A stretch of 64,000 bases of DNA, from positions 1-64,000 of the forward strand of contig JAERTF010000079.1 in NCBI GenBank assembly GCA_016845105.1, given 5' to 3'. Shown in pieces: positions 1-9,938 of the stretch. The position numbers and the translations under genes are program-made. This DNA comes from Bacteroidota bacterium (GTDB taxonomy: Bacteria > Bacteroidota > Bacteroidia > Bacteroidales > F082). Within the stretch, counting starts at the first letter, position 1; each line of letters starts with the position of its first letter. The notes below the pieces were generated by a model, which was given only the letters and a program-made list of their open reading frames with translations, was not told where the DNA came from and searched no databases.

Positions 1-87
1 ATATAATATAGCGATAAAAAAATCAAACCCAAGAATCAACATTAGAGTTGATATCTTGAGCTTGACATTTTTACTATTAATAATCAT
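1..87 (-). CDS. 5' end of an unidentified gene, cut by left edge
   Basis: An ATG at 87 on the minus strand opens 29 codons without a stop up to the window edge. The peptide begins MIINSKNVKLK and continues with a hydrophobic stretch (ISTLMLILGFDFFIAILY), as expected of a signal anchor or first membrane helix. It lies 60 bp downstream of the LiaF-like gene on the same strand, so the two could be co-transcribed. In Bacteroidota such LiaF-like genes are often followed by a sensor kinase, but nothing visible here proves that. The identity is unknown, and the short length leaves room for a chance ORF. Confidence 0.4.
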   Translation of the reverse strand, partial: MIINSKNVKLKISTLMLILGFDFFIAILY

Positions 88-147
88 TAATATCTTGTTA
101 TTGGGTTAGTTATTTATAAAGTATAACTTGATTTTTGATAGTTTATT

Positions 148-855
148 TTAATAACTCTTAATTTCCATTCCTCCAAATATAACAGCTCCTTTTAAATATA
201 ATACAGTTGCAGGTTCTGTTTCATCTGGTTTGATGGTTCTTTTGTCGTTAAATCCACCAAATATTGAGAACATATCTGACTTCACAACCCAGGTATCCGG
301 AATAACTAACTTTGATCCTCCAAACATTGTAAAAACATCTATTGAACAACCATCGGGTGAAAGTTGGGCGTCTTTTAAGTTAAACTCAGAACCCCCAAAA
401 ATTGCAGTAATATCTCCTCCTTTAAAATTCTTCGATTGGATAATCTTTGCTCCTCCTCCAAGTATGCTTACATCATCAATATAGTCGCTAATATTACTAT
501 TGTTTTCACCTGAAACTCTATTAGTTTTATCATGTTTTCCGCGACGAGTTATTATAAGTACTCCAACACCTATCAATATGGCGGGTAAAAATACTTGGCC
601 AAACGATATGCTATAATTCACAAGGCTTGGCAACCAAAATACAACTCCTAAACCAATTAATACATAACCAGGTGTTGGTCTATCTTTAGTAGCTATAATA
701 ACAATACCTATTGCTATTAATAGGGTTTTCCAAGAAAATATATAATAGCGAATTGGTAAGTTAGTAATGTCAAAAGTGTCGAATAATAGTAGGGCTCCAA
801 AAACCATGAGGATTATTCCTATGATTAATTTTCTGTCTGTTGATTTATTTTCCAT
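148..855 (-). CDS. LiaF-like membrane protein (DUF5668-type N-terminus)
   Basis: This 235-residue protein has four hydrophobic helices in its first 105 residues (about 10-28, 40-56, 62-80 and 87-104), followed by a short basic linker and a soluble C-terminal domain. The C-terminal part repeats the signature FGG: SILGGG, AIFGGS, TMFGGS, SIFGGF and VIFGGM. That is the pattern of the LiaF / 'cell wall-active antibiotics response' beta-solenoid fold. In Firmicutes LiaF restrains an envelope-stress sensor kinase; in Bacteroidota the homologues are usually uncharacterised but lie near LytS-type kinases. Here a further minus-strand gene begins 60 bp downstream. A role in envelope-stress signalling is inferred from the family only. 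Confidence 0.8.
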   Translation of the reverse strand: MENKSTDRKLIIGIILMVFGALLLFDTFDITNLPIRYYIFSWKTLLIAIGIVIIATKDRPTPGYVLIGLGVVFWLPSLVNYSISFGQVFLPAILIGVGVLIITRRGKHDKTNRVSGENNSNISDYIDDVSILGGGAKIIQSKNFKGGDITAIFGGSEFNLKDAQLSPDGCSIDVFTMFGGSKLVIPDTWVVKSDMFSIFGGFNDKRTIKPDETEPATVLYLKGAVIFGGMEIKSY

Positions 856-987
856 TGTAGTATATTTTTCGATTTACAAAGCAAAACTATCTAGTTTGGG
901 CACTAATGTAAATAAAAATTCGGTAAAAGGAGTTGTTTTATCGGTGATTGGCGATAAAAAATGATGCTGATTTCATATTTACAATAT

Positions 988-1989
988 TCATTCTTTATTA
1001 AGCTTTTTCTTGTAAAGTCCTGCATCTGATCCCAACCAACTAAATTCCTTAAAAACACTTGCAACAACTTCCTCATAATCATCAAATGAAGATGTTTTTT
1101 TTATTTTGCTAAAAACTCTTTGGGGTTCACCAAACGAATATGCCAACGATCCCCATAATTCCTTTACACCACCAATGGATTGTAGTCTATTGCTATTTTT
1201 TTTTCGATAGGCTAAATATAAATCCGTAATAAACTTATAAATTACATCACTTTGTTCTTCCAAACTGAGTTTGAGTAGCCCTTTGATTTTCATTGGCAAA
1301 AAAGGATCCACAAGTAATCCACGACCAATCATCCATGTATTTATTTCTGCTAATTGAAGGTTGAAAGCATTGAAATCAGACTTTGAAAAAACATCACCAT
1401 TATAAACCACAGGAATATTGCTTAACGACAGTGCTTTTTTGAAGGCCTCGTGATTTACTTCCCCTTTATATAATTGTTTTCCCAAACGTGCATGAATAGT
1501 AAGTTCCGATATATCAAAGGAATTATAAACTTTCAATAGATCAAGGATTTCATTTTCTGAAAAATATCCTAGTCTACACTTAATAGAAAACTTGATGCTT
1601 GTGTTCGGCATAACTTGCCCGAGTATTTCCCCTACCATATCGGGGTATGGTAACATACCAGAACCTCGTTTCTTATTAGCAACACGTGGATAGGGACAAC
1701 CCAAATTCCAGTTAACCTCTTTAAATCCTTTCTTATCACAAAAGTTGGCAAACTTGGTTAACTCTACTGCATCTTTCGATAGCATTTGAGGTACTACTTC
1801 AACATTATTTTGTTTGATAAAGTTAAATTCAAAGGCTCTCTTTGCCAAACTATTTGGTTTTTGAATACCTGTAAAAAATGGGGTAAACAGTTTATCAACA
1901 CCATCAAAATATCTAGTGTAAACTTCACGGTATGTATATGTGGTTATACCCTGAAAAGGGGCAAGGTATATTTGTGTTTTAGATTTCAT
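988..1989 (-). CDS. tRNA-dihydrouridine synthase family protein
   Basis: This 333-residue flavoenzyme would reduce specific uridines in tRNA to dihydrouridine in the cytoplasm. The N-terminus carries the TIM-barrel signature LAPFQGITTYTYREV (residues about 9-23). The catalytic-cysteine segment NWNLGCPYP is near residues 94-102 and is followed by the conserved KKRGSGML loop. The FMN-phosphate region is seen as TIHARLGKQLY and VVYNGDVFS, and IGRGLLVDPF lies near residue 243. Length and motif order fit DusA/B/C-type enzymes and the C-terminal helical domain is present. Which tRNA position it modifies cannot be told. The gene lies 109 bp downstream of aspS on the same strand, so the two tRNA-related genes may be expressed together. 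Confidence 0.9.
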   Translation of the reverse strand: MKSKTQIYLAPFQGITTYTYREVYTRYFDGVDKLFTPFFTGIQKPNSLAKRAFEFNFIKQNNVEVVPQMLSKDAVELTKFANFCDKKGFKEVNWNLGCPYPRVANKKRGSGMLPYPDMVGEILGQVMPNTSIKFSIKCRLGYFSENEILDLLKVYNSFDISELTIHARLGKQLYKGEVNHEAFKKALSLSNIPVVYNGDVFSKSDFNAFNLQLAEINTWMIGRGLLVDPFLPMKIKGLLKLSLEEQSDVIYKFITDLYLAYRKKNSNRLQSIGGVKELWGSLAYSFGEPQRVFSKIKKTSSFDDYEEVVASVFKEFSWLGSDAGLYKKKLNKE

Positions 1990-2098
1990 TTATTAATATT
2001 GATTCTAACACAAGATTTAAGAATATTTCATAACAACCTTGGTTTAAATGATTGTTACAAAAATCGTGAAGTTAAGCACTAAATACCTGGTTTTACGC

Positions 2099-3847
2099 TT
2101 ACTTAATAACCTTAATTTTAAGTTCATCCAGTTGTTCATTGGCAATAACCGAAGGCGAATCTATCATAATGTCTCTCCCAGAATTATTTTTTGGGAAAGC
2201 AATAAAATCGCGTATTGAATCCTGTCCGCCAAACAGTGCTGCAAGTCGATCAAACCCCAAAGCAATTCCACCGTGCGGAGGAGCTCCGTATTCAAACGCA
2301 TTTAATAAAAACCCAAATTGATCTTGCGCCTCAGTTTCGGTAAAACCAAGGTGTTTAAACATTAACTTCTGAAGGTCTCGGTCATGAATTCTAATTGATC
2401 CTCCACCTATTTCAACACCATTTATAACAAGATCATATGCATTGGCTCTAACCTTTCCTGGTTGAGTATCCAACATATTAATATCTTCTTGTTTTGGAGA
2501 TGTAAAAGGATGATGCATAGCATGATACCGCTCTAATTCCTCATCCCATTCAAGCAGCGGAAAGTCAACTACCCATAGAGGTGCAAAAACTTCTGGGTTA
2601 CGCATTTCCAACCTATCGCCCATTTCCAAACGTAACTCATTAAGCTGCTTTCTTACTTTGTCGACTTCACCTGAGAGTACCAGAATTAAATCGCCAGGTT
2701 TAGCTTCCATAGTATCAGCCCATTTTTTTAAAGCATCCTGATCATAAAATTTATCAACTGAAGATTTAAAACTACCATCTTCATTATATTTAACATAAAC
2801 AAGACCCTTTGCTCCTATTTGTGGTTTTCTTACAAAGTCAGTTAGCTTATCTAATTGTTTACGTGAATAGTTGGCACAACCATCAGCAACTATTCCAACA
2901 ACTAACTCTGCATCATCAAAAATCTTAAACCCATTGTTCTTACAAACATCATTGAGTTCAACAAATTTCATCCCAAATCTAATGTCTGGTTTGTCGCTAC
3001 CATAGTACTTCATGGCATCAGCATATTCCATCCGTGGCAACTCATTTATTTTAACACCCTTTACTGTGTTGAAAAGATACTTTACCATTCCTTCAAAAGT
3101 GCTAAGGATATCATCCTGTTCTACAAACGCCATTTCACAATCAATTTGGGTAAACTCAGGCTGACGATCGGCACGAAGGTCTTCATCGCGAAAACATTTA
3201 ACTAGCTGATAATAACGATCATACCCGGCCACCATCAATAATTGTTTAAACGTTTGAGGGGATTGCGGTAAAGCATAAAACTGACCCTCATTCATTCGGG
3301 AAGGAACAACAAAGTCACGTGCTCCCTCTGGGGTTGATTTTATTAGATAAGGAGTTTCTATTTCGAAAAACTTTTGATCATCGAGATATTTTCTTGTCTC
3401 GATTGAAAGTCTGTTTCTTAATTCCAGATTCTTGCGAAGTGGTTGACGTCTTAAATCAAGATATCTGTATTTCATCCTAAGCTCATCACCTCCGTCGGTA
3501 TTATCTTCAATTGTAAACGGGGGTGTAAGAGATGTGTTTAATATTTCTAACCCAGTTAAATCTATTTCAATACTTCCGGTTGATATATTTGGATTTTTAG
3601 ATTCACGTTCAATTACCTTCCCTGATGCTTTAATAACATACTCTCTACCTAGCATTCGGGCTGTTTCCAGTACCGAAGTATCAGACCGCCCTTCTTCCAA
3701 AAGTAGCTGTGTAATTCCATAACGATCCCTTAGATCAACCCAAATTAAACCACCTTTATCGCGAACTTTTTGTACCCATCCAGATAAGGTTACTTCTTTG
3801 TTAACATCTTCTATTTTAAGTTCTCCACAAGTATGTGATCGTAGCAT
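2099..3847 (-). CDS. aspS: aspartyl-tRNA synthetase
   Basis: The product (582 residues) charges tRNA-Asp with aspartate. It has the bacterial-type layout: an N-terminal OB-fold anticodon-binding domain (about 1-105, starting [10 protein letters not shown]), the class II catalytic core, the inserted GAD domain (about 285-410) and the C-terminal catalytic half. Class II motifs are visible: motif 2 as [18 protein letters not shown] and motif 3 as [15 protein letters not shown] near the C-terminus. The [13 protein letters not shown] segment is typical of the family. Length matches bacterial AspRS. The ATG start at 3847 follows a possible TAnnTTTG promoter box 45 bp upstream. I cannot tell whether it is discriminating (Asp only) or also charges tRNA-Asn. 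Confidence 0.97.
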   Translation of the reverse strand: MLRSHTCGELKIEDVNKEVTLSGWVQKVRDKGGLIWVDLRDRYGITQLLLEEGRSDTSVLETARMLGREYVIKASGKVIERESKNPNISTGSIEIDLTGLEILNTSLTPPFTIEDNTDGGDELRMKYRYLDLRRQPLRKNLELRNRLSIETRKYLDDQKFFEIETPYLIKSTPEGARDFVVPSRMNEGQFYALPQSPQTFKQLLMVAGYDRYYQLVKCFRDEDLRADRQPEFTQIDCEMAFVEQDDILSTFEGMVKYLFNTVKGVKINELPRMEYADAMKYYGSDKPDIRFGMKFVELNDVCKNNGFKIFDDAELVVGIVADGCANYSRKQLDKLTDFVRKPQIGAKGLVYVKYNEDGSFKSSVDKFYDQDALKKWADTMEAKPGDLILVLSGEVDKVRKQLNELRLEMGDRLEMRNPEVFAPLWVVDFPLLEWDEELERYHAMHHPFTSPKQEDINMLDTQPGKVRANAYDLVINGVEIGGGSIRIHDRDLQKLMFKHLGFTETEAQDQFGFLLNAFEYGAPPHGGIALGFDRLAALFGGQDSIRDFIAFPKNNSGRDIMIDSPSVIANEQLDELKIKVIK

Positions 3848-3892
3848 TCTATTGATTTTTTGTTTGATAACTAATTTTTATACTTACATGTG

Positions 3893-3900
3893 CAAAATTA
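3893..3900 (-). promoter_or_regulatory. candidate -7 box of aspS
   Basis: On the minus strand this reads TAATTTTG, an exact match to the Bacteroidota -7 consensus TAnnTTTG, 45 bp upstream of the aspS ATG. No TTTG is seen at the expected 19-21 bp spacing, so only half of the promoter is supported. Confidence 0.35.
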
Positions 3901-3987
3901 ACTACTGATGTAAGATTTTTTCGCGGCAAAGTTACTAAAAACTCGATTGTAATGTTGGTAAGCTGATTGATACTATTCTTGGATAAA

Positions 3988-4563
3988 TTACCTAACAATT
4001 GTTATACTTTTTATTGGAATACGAGGTGTTAAGTATTGACTTGAATCGGGCTGCATCTGTATTTCTCTAACCACATCCATTCCTTCAACAACTCTTCCAA
4101 ATGCTGCAAATCCATGATTATCTGAGTTCCTTTTTCCACCATAATCCAGCAATGGTTGATCACCAACACAGATAAAGAATTCAAACGTTGCGGTTCCAGG
4201 TCCATATCTAGCCATTGAAATAACTCCATCAAGATGCTTTATGCCAGTTTTGTCTGTATTCTCATGCTCAATTGGAGGTAGGTTTTGTGAATGATTATCC
4301 TCATATAACCCTCCCTGAACTACTTCAATTTTGTTGTTGCTGGTTGGTTGATTTTCAAGTTTTACAACACGATAAAAAGTAGATCCTAAATACCTTTTTT
4401 CTTCAATATATCTCATGAAATTTTTTGTAGTTATTGGTGCTTTATCTTCGTAAAGTTCAACATGAATTTTGCCCAGATATGTTTCAATAACTATTATCGG
4501 ATTATGATTAATACATGATGTAAGTAAAAATGCAATAAGCAATAAACCAGTAAATTTTTTCAT
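3988..4563 (-). CDS. cyclophilin-type peptidyl-prolyl isomerase, lipoprotein
   Basis: The 191-residue precursor begins with a lipoprotein signal (MKKFTGLLLIAFLLTSC, lipobox LLTSC), which predicts lipidation of Cys17 and periplasmic or outer-membrane placement. The rest is a cyclophilin domain: IETYLGKIHVELYEDKAP, TKNFMRYIEE and FYRVV near the N-terminus, then a Gln-containing VQGG, the MARYGPGTATFEFFI substrate region, and a C-terminal FGRVVEGMDVVREIQ. It should catalyse cis-trans isomerisation of prolyl bonds in envelope proteins, probably as a folding aid for exported clients such as the many T9SS proteins in this window (inference). It is separated from aspS by 140 bp on the same strand. 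Confidence 0.93.
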   Translation of the reverse strand: MKKFTGLLLIAFLLTSCINHNPIIVIETYLGKIHVELYEDKAPITTKNFMRYIEEKRYLGSTFYRVVKLENQPTSNNKIEVVQGGLYEDNHSQNLPPIEHENTDKTGIKHLDGVISMARYGPGTATFEFFICVGDQPLLDYGGKRNSDNHGFAAFGRVVEGMDVVREIQMQPDSSQYLTPRIPIKSITIVR

Positions 4564-4756
4564 GTGTTTAAAATTTATTTATTACCTGAATATAAATTAA
4601 TTAAAAATTTATGCCCCCCTGCAACCGCTTCGCTTTCGCATAAACTTGTTTTAATCATTTTCGGTATGGTATGCTTAAAAAAGTTTATGCTCATTTCATC
4701 ATAATCAAAAATACGATAATTTCGTAAGGTACATTACAATCACTCGACTAACAACA

Positions 4757-5389
4757 ATGAATAGGAAAAAACGAGTATCCAAGAATAAGCTTATTCCAAG
4801 TAACCTACAAGACCATAATAACTGGAAATTGTCGAGAAGGAAATTCGTTGAAAATATTATGGTTGGAGGTGTAGCAACAACATTACCTTCACTTTCCGTT
4901 TTTGGGAATGATAATAATCATTCAAATTCATTATCTAATAAACAGTTTTACATAATCACCTCTGTTCAAAATATCCTGTACCCATCCGATGGAAATGGAC
5001 CTGGAGCATATGATGTGATGGCCGACAGGTATTTAGACTGGGTGCTTTCGGACAAGATGGTGGACCCCGAGGAAAAAAACTATATACTTGCTGGAATTGG
5101 ATGGGTTGATGAAACCGCATTTGAAACTTTTTCTGAACCTTACAATAGTTTGTCACAGCTTCAAAAAGAGGAACTAATAACTATTATTTCAAATGAAAAA
5201 TGGGGAAAGAGTTGGCTAGGAGTAATGTTAAATTTTATTTTCGAAGCATTGCTGAGCGATCCGAAATATGGGGGAAATAACGATGAAATAGGTTGGGATT
5301 GGTTAGAACACAATCCAGGATTTCCTCGACCTACAAAACAATTGCTTTATCCAGAAATTACAATAACTATTGCTAAAAATATCCAATAA
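4757..5389 (+). CDS. gluconate 2-dehydrogenase subunit 3-like protein, Tat signal
   Basis: This 210-residue protein has a late N-terminal SRRKFVENIMVGG segment (from about residue 26), matching the twin-arginine pattern SRRxF, followed by a hydrophobic run ending near SVFG. That indicates Tat export of a folded protein. The mature part contains LYPSDGNGPGAYD, a hallmark of the gluconate_2-dh3 family, the small subunit that accompanies flavin-dependent GMC dehydrogenases and is needed for their export and assembly. The next gene starts 2 bp after this stop and encodes that GMC subunit, so the two form a clear operon. The long pre-Tat N-terminus (about 25 residues) leaves the exact start uncertain. 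The substrate cannot be deduced. Confidence 0.85.
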   Translation: MNRKKRVSKNKLIPSNLQDHNNWKLSRRKFVENIMVGGVATTLPSLSVFGNDNNHSNSLSNKQFYIITSVQNILYPSDGNGPGAYDVMADRYLDWVLSDKMVDPEEKNYILAGIGWVDETAFETFSEPYNSLSQLQKEELITIISNEKWGKSWLGVMLNFIFEALLSDPKYGGNNDEIGWDWLEHNPGFPRPTKQLLYPEITITIAKNIQ

Positions 5390-5391
5390 TA

Positions 5392-7088
5392 ATGGCATTA
5401 AAAAAATATAAAATTTGTGTTATTGGTAGTGGAGCAGGAGCCTCTCCTATTATTTACGAACTATCAAAAAATGGATATAACGTTATTGTACTGGAAAAAG
5501 GACCTTGGTTAAAAACAAAGGATTTTGCGAAAGACGAGATTGTTGCAACCAGGAGAGATGTTTATACTCCACGACTTGAAGATGAGCCTCAGGTAATTGA
5601 AAAAAAGAACGAAAAAGGTAATTGGGAATCCAAATCAACATACTCAACTGGTAATAGTTTCTGGAATGGAAATATGGTAGGCGGTTCAACAAACCTGATG
5701 AGTGGGTACTTCCATCGTATGAAACCTCAGGATTTTAAATTGCTCTCGACATATGGACAGATAAAGGGTGCAAATATTGTCGATTGGCCAATTGATTATG
5801 AAGAAATGGAATACTACTATGATAAGGTTGAACAAATTGTAGGTATAAGTGGCCATGTTATTAAACACTCAACTCTTGAGCCTAGATCTAAACCAACTTT
5901 TCCCTTTCCTCCACTTGCCGAAAATATTGTTTCCAGTTGGATTGATAGAGGAACAAAAGAACTTGGATATAATGCGGTTCCGATACCCAGAGCGATCCTT
6001 TCGGTACCTAATAAAGGCAGATCAAGCTGTTTTTATTCTAATTATTGTGGTAGCTATGGCTGTGCTTCTGATGCGAAAGGAAGTGCAAGAGTTGCTCTTT
6101 TGAATGATTCGCTTAAAACCGGAAACTGTAAAATTATACCAAATGCAAAGGTGTTTAAACTGGTCACTGATGGATCTGGAAAAATTATAAAATCGTTTTA
6201 TCATGACAACAATGATGATATACAAACAATTGAGGCAGACTTATTTGTTGTTGCCTGTCAAGCTGTAGAAACTTCTAGATTACTTTTGATGAGTAAGAGC
6301 AAGGAATTTCCGGCAGGTCTTGGTAATAATTCAGGACTAGTAGGTAAAAACCTTATTTTTTCAGCGGGAGGTGTTGGCTCTGGCACTTTTAGGTTTGACA
6401 AACTTGAAAAAAGTGAAGCTGAAAAACTTAAAGTACCAGGGTTATTTGTAAACAGAGCCATCCAAAACTGGTACGAAATTGATGATAAACAGTCATTCCC
6501 AAAAAAATCAAAGGAGGCACTATAGACTTTCTATTTGAACATGCAAACGCCATTAGTAAAGCAATTAGAAACAAGCGTAATGATGGAGGTAAACTAGTTT
6601 ACGGCTCAAAACTTAAATCAAATATTAAAGACTACTTTTTAAATCAACGAAAACTAAATTTTGAGGTATTCGCCGACTGGCTACCAACCAATGATTGCAA
6701 TGTATCTCTAGATAAAAAGATAGTAGATAGTTGGGGTGATCCTGTGGCAAAAATTAAGGTTGACAATCATCCACATGATATTGAGGTTGGTAAGTATTTA
6801 GCTCAAAAGGCAGAAAATTTACTCGAACAAATTGGAGCAACCCATATAAGTTCATCTATTAATGGATCTCCACCAACAAACCTAATGGCTGGAGGATGCC
6901 GTTTTGGAGATAATCCGGCAACATCAGTACTAGACAGAAATTGCAAGTCGCATGAAGTTGAAAACCTTTATGTTACCGATGGTAGTTTTATGCCAACAGG
7001 AGGAAGTGTAACATACACATGGACAATTTATGCAAATGCTTTTAGAGTTGCTGATAAAATTCTGCAACGATTACGAAACAAAGAATAA
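5392..7088 (+). CDS. GMC-family oxidoreductase, interrupted by a -1 frameshift
   Basis: The reading frame from ATG 5392 ends at 6525, but the same family continues in the -1 frame to 7088. Joined at the A7 run (6501-6507) it gives about 565 residues, normal for the family. The N-terminus has the FAD-binding fold (VIGSGAGASPIIYELS, then VIVLEKG) and the GMC motif region NSFWNGNMVGGSTNLMSG. The C-terminal part has VTDGSFMPTGGSVTYT and the final helix AFRVADKI. These proteins are FAD-dependent dehydrogenases of sugars, polyols or alcohols. The Tat-type partner encoded 2 bp upstream suggests periplasmic work with electron transfer to a cytochrome or the quinone pool (inference). The break may be a sequencing or assembly indel, a true mutation or slippage; the second half starts no convincing gene of its own. 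Confidence 0.8.
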
Positions 7089-7107
7089 TTGATCTGAGAT
7101 AACCAAA

Positions 7108-9321
7108 CTACTCAGCACTACTCTCATAAATATTATCATCATTGCGATATCCAGGCTCATCCAAATACCAATCGTTATATACTGTACCTGAACTCTCTGC
7201 CCATTCTTTAAATTTTAAATATGCCGAAAGAATATCAACCTTTTCGATGGGATAATCGAAACTAGAAGGCGTTTCTACAGCCCATGGAAGATATTTATCA
7301 GTAAGATACCACTTATCAGTTAAGGGATCAGAATTATCATGACCTGTTCCAAAATAAGTGTCGTTAACCAATGCAGTGGGAGCATTATCAATCATATGAA
7401 TTTCTTTACCTCGTTCCTGATCAACATAAATAAATGGGTTATATGGTTCAGAACCTATGGGTATCTGAGGATCATCAAAGTATAAGGTAACAGTAATGGT
7501 GTCAGGAACCACTGTAGCACCTCCAGGTATTGTATTAAATATTGCATTGTTATAGATTGTATTTATTGCATCATAAAATATAACAACTGTATTATTTGTA
7601 TGTCCATTCTCGTAACCTTTAGCATTGAGATCAATGGTTCCCATAACATTGGTGTAACCAGTAACACTTGCACACCTAGATGACTCAATGGGGAAAGATA
7701 TTCCAAAACCATTATTCAAAGAAGCACCGGCAGCTCTTACACTTGTTTGAGCAATAATATCAACAATCAAATTACTTGCATTTGTTACCATCTGATAATT
7801 GAAATCAACAACAAGGTCATTGAAATCATAGTCACCAGTTCCGGGCCATAAATCCTCAAATGCAAAACTAGCAAAGTCGGTTTGATTAGGATAATAATTA
7901 TCGAAGGCTCTTTCGGAATCATAGGGATATGCATCATCAACATCTGGAACACCATCACTATCGGTGTCCTCACCACCTGTACTTCCGTCTGAACCAGGGT
8001 TACACTCATCAGAAGGAATAGTAATTTCACAAAATACAACCGAGTTACCTATGAAACCGTTATTAACTATATCATCACCCGCATCGCATAAATCAACTTT
8101 AGATTGTACCCTTCCCGAGGAATTTACTGTTGTATTGCCAGAAATATCGATTTTGGAATACTTACTTGTTTGTCCATTGATTGTACCATTAACCATTAAG
8201 TTTGTTGTATTAACTAACGCCGCATTTCGAAGATTTAGTTTTGCAGATCCATTTACTGTCAGGGTTCCGATTACTTCGATATAACTCTCATTGACAACTC
8301 GGTAATTATCATTCAGGTTTCCAGTAATCTTCAAATGGCAATAATTATAAAGTATTGAATTACTGTTAATGTTCATGCTTCCTGACACATTAAACGTACC
8401 ATAGTTTTTAAGCCTGCTATTGCTATTGCCTGAAAAATTGCCATTGAGATTCAATGTTCCCTCATTTTGAAATACATTGCTATTATTATTACAATTTCCG
8501 CCAATATTTATCATTCCATAATTGAAGAATCTTGTTTGGAATCGAGTATTAGTATTACCACTTATGGTATAGGTGCCAAAATTGTAAATATGAACCTTTG
8601 AGTTTATATTTAGATCACCATTGGTTGATAGGTTCCCATTTTCACTAATATAAACCTTACCTGTTTTGTTATCAGCAACCTGAAATTGTTTAATATTTGC
8701 ATCTCCACAAATTACTATTGTCGCATTTTTCTTGAATTGCAGTTGGTTGGTAACGGTTAGGGTTGTTCCTTCGGCAACACAATAATCTTTATTCTCCAAC
8801 AATAAATCAGTATAGGTCCCCGAAATAGTTTCCTCACAATTGTTACCACATCCAGGATCCACCACCACAGTTTTCTCGTTCACAGTGGGTGGATAAAGGA
8901 ATCCCTTGGTGTCGAATGTATGGTTGATAATATTTCCGGTAATTGGTATTTCAACAATCTCGTATATTCCATCAGGACTTCTATTTTCAACATAAATCTT
9001 ATTTATTCTCTTGGGCAATTTAAAATCTACTACATATTTATATGATTCATCAGTAATTCCTTTATTTAGTATTTTACCTCCAGAACCCGGTTCACCCTGA
9101 TAAATAGTAATTGTGTGACTTTGCTCTGCCTTTAAAAACGGAATAATTGTAAAGCTTGCTTCAATAAGTATTATATTATCAAAGGTAAATGAAGGATCAA
9201 TTACTAAATCTGCAAATGCGATATCAGAAGATGGTTCACTGGGCTTTTTTTTATTACATGATCCAAAAGTAAATGCAATAAAAAGTATCATCAGTCCTAT
9301 AATTCGAAGTGTATTTTTCAT
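7108..9321 (-). CDS. LruC domain-containing surface lipoprotein
   Basis: A 737-residue lipoprotein with signal MKNTLRIIGLMILFIAFTFGSC (lipobox FGSC, Cys22). After a beta-sandwich-like region (about 35-140), residues about 165-400 are a polar beta-solenoid-like stretch rich in Asn and Ser with repeated patterns such as NYGTFNVSGSMNINSN. Next comes a calcium-binding type linker DTDSDGVPDVDDAYPYD (about 453-469), then the LruC domain (formerly DUF4842), recognisable from FEDLWPGTGDYDFNDLVVD and a C-terminus with DNAPTALVNDTYFG. LruC proteins are found in Bacteroidota and some spirochaetes and are thought to be exposed at the cell surface; a ligand is not known here. It is convergent with the GMC gene (19 bp gap) and transcribed from the 617-bp spacer upstream. 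Confidence 0.88.
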   Translation of the reverse strand: MKNTLRIIGLMILFIAFTFGSCNKKKPSEPSSDIAFADLVIDPSFTFDNIILIEASFTIIPFLKAEQSHTITIYQGEPGSGGKILNKGITDESYKYVVDFKLPKRINKIYVENRSPDGIYEIVEIPITGNIINHTFDTKGFLYPPTVNEKTVVVDPGCGNNCEETISGTYTDLLLENKDYCVAEGTTLTVTNQLQFKKNATIVICGDANIKQFQVADNKTGKVYISENGNLSTNGDLNINSKVHIYNFGTYTISGNTNTRFQTRFFNYGMINIGGNCNNNSNVFQNEGTLNLNGNFSGNSNSRLKNYGTFNVSGSMNINSNSILYNYCHLKITGNLNDNYRVVNESYIEVIGTLTVNGSAKLNLRNAALVNTTNLMVNGTINGQTSKYSKIDISGNTTVNSSGRVQSKVDLCDAGDDIVNNGFIGNSVVFCEITIPSDECNPGSDGSTGGEDTDSDGVPDVDDAYPYDSERAFDNYYPNQTDFASFAFEDLWPGTGDYDFNDLVVDFNYQMVTNASNLIVDIIAQTSVRAAGASLNNGFGISFPIESSRCASVTGYTNVMGTIDLNAKGYENGHTNNTVVIFYDAINTIYNNAIFNTIPGGATVVPDTITVTLYFDDPQIPIGSEPYNPFIYVDQERGKEIHMIDNAPTALVNDTYFGTGHDNSDPLTDKWYLTDKYLPWAVETPSSFDYPIEKVDILSAYLKFKEWAESSGTVYNDWYLDEPGYRNDDNIYESSAE

Positions 9322-9938
9322 GTCATCAATTATTTATAGATTTCCTAGTATGTGAGATAATCATTTATTCTTTTGATTAGAAATTAGAAGTACAGCCTAT
9401 TTTTTAAAAACCAAGTTGTATAATCAAATCTCTAATTAGTATAATGAATAGTAGTACAGTTGAGAAAAAACTATACCAAAAATACAACATGGACAATTTA
9501 ATATACGACAAAAGCAATTTTTAGTTCCGTTAGTTCCCATAATATCTGATTATTACAAAACTTACCATTTAATTTAATGCTTGAATAAATGACCATGTTA
9601 ATGTCCATAAACATTCCAAATTTAATACACTTTTCTTGTAATTGGAAACTCATTGCATTTGACTTTCAATATTAATATGTGTGTGATCTGGTATTATTTT
9701 ATGTTTAAACCAAATCATTACTACAATTTGAGAAAAGATGAAACCGGTATTGTTAATAGTTCGAATTCACCGCCATTCATCCATCAAAATTGACCAATCA
9801 ACCTTTCATATATACCAGTTGCTAATTAATACTTGATTTCACTTTGCTTCTTTCGTATATTTGAAATAAATATATTACACAAAAAGCAGCTCACTTTGAT
9901 TTATTCTTAATCGATTTAACTAATATAAAAACCTCATC
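9322..9938. other. 617-bp divergent intergenic region
   Basis: This AT-rich spacer separates the LruC lipoprotein gene (minus) from the T9SS cargo gene (plus). Apart from a candidate promoter at its right end I see no coding frame, RNA gene, hairpin terminator or repeat that I can support. Confidence 0.6.
9832..9863 (+). promoter_or_regulatory. candidate promoter of the T9SS cargo gene
   Basis: CTTG at 9832-9835 and TATATTTG at 9856-9863 are separated by 20 bp. The second box is an exact TAnnTTTG; the first is one base off TTTG. The start codon is 75 bp downstream of the second box. Confidence 0.5.

Noticed and set aside
230-484. 84-codon plus-strand frame.
   Set aside because: It lies antisense within the LiaF-like gene and encodes no recognisable pattern.
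4564-4756. Possible small RNA or terminator in the CCGCTTCGCTTTCGC area (about 4620-4640).
   Set aside because: The arms do not pair into a stable stem and no T-run follows.
6744-7088. A separate short gene of 114 codons with an ATG at 6744.
   Set aside because: Its sequence is the C-terminal part of the GMC protein and the same frame is open upstream to the A7 run, so it is the second half of the split gene.
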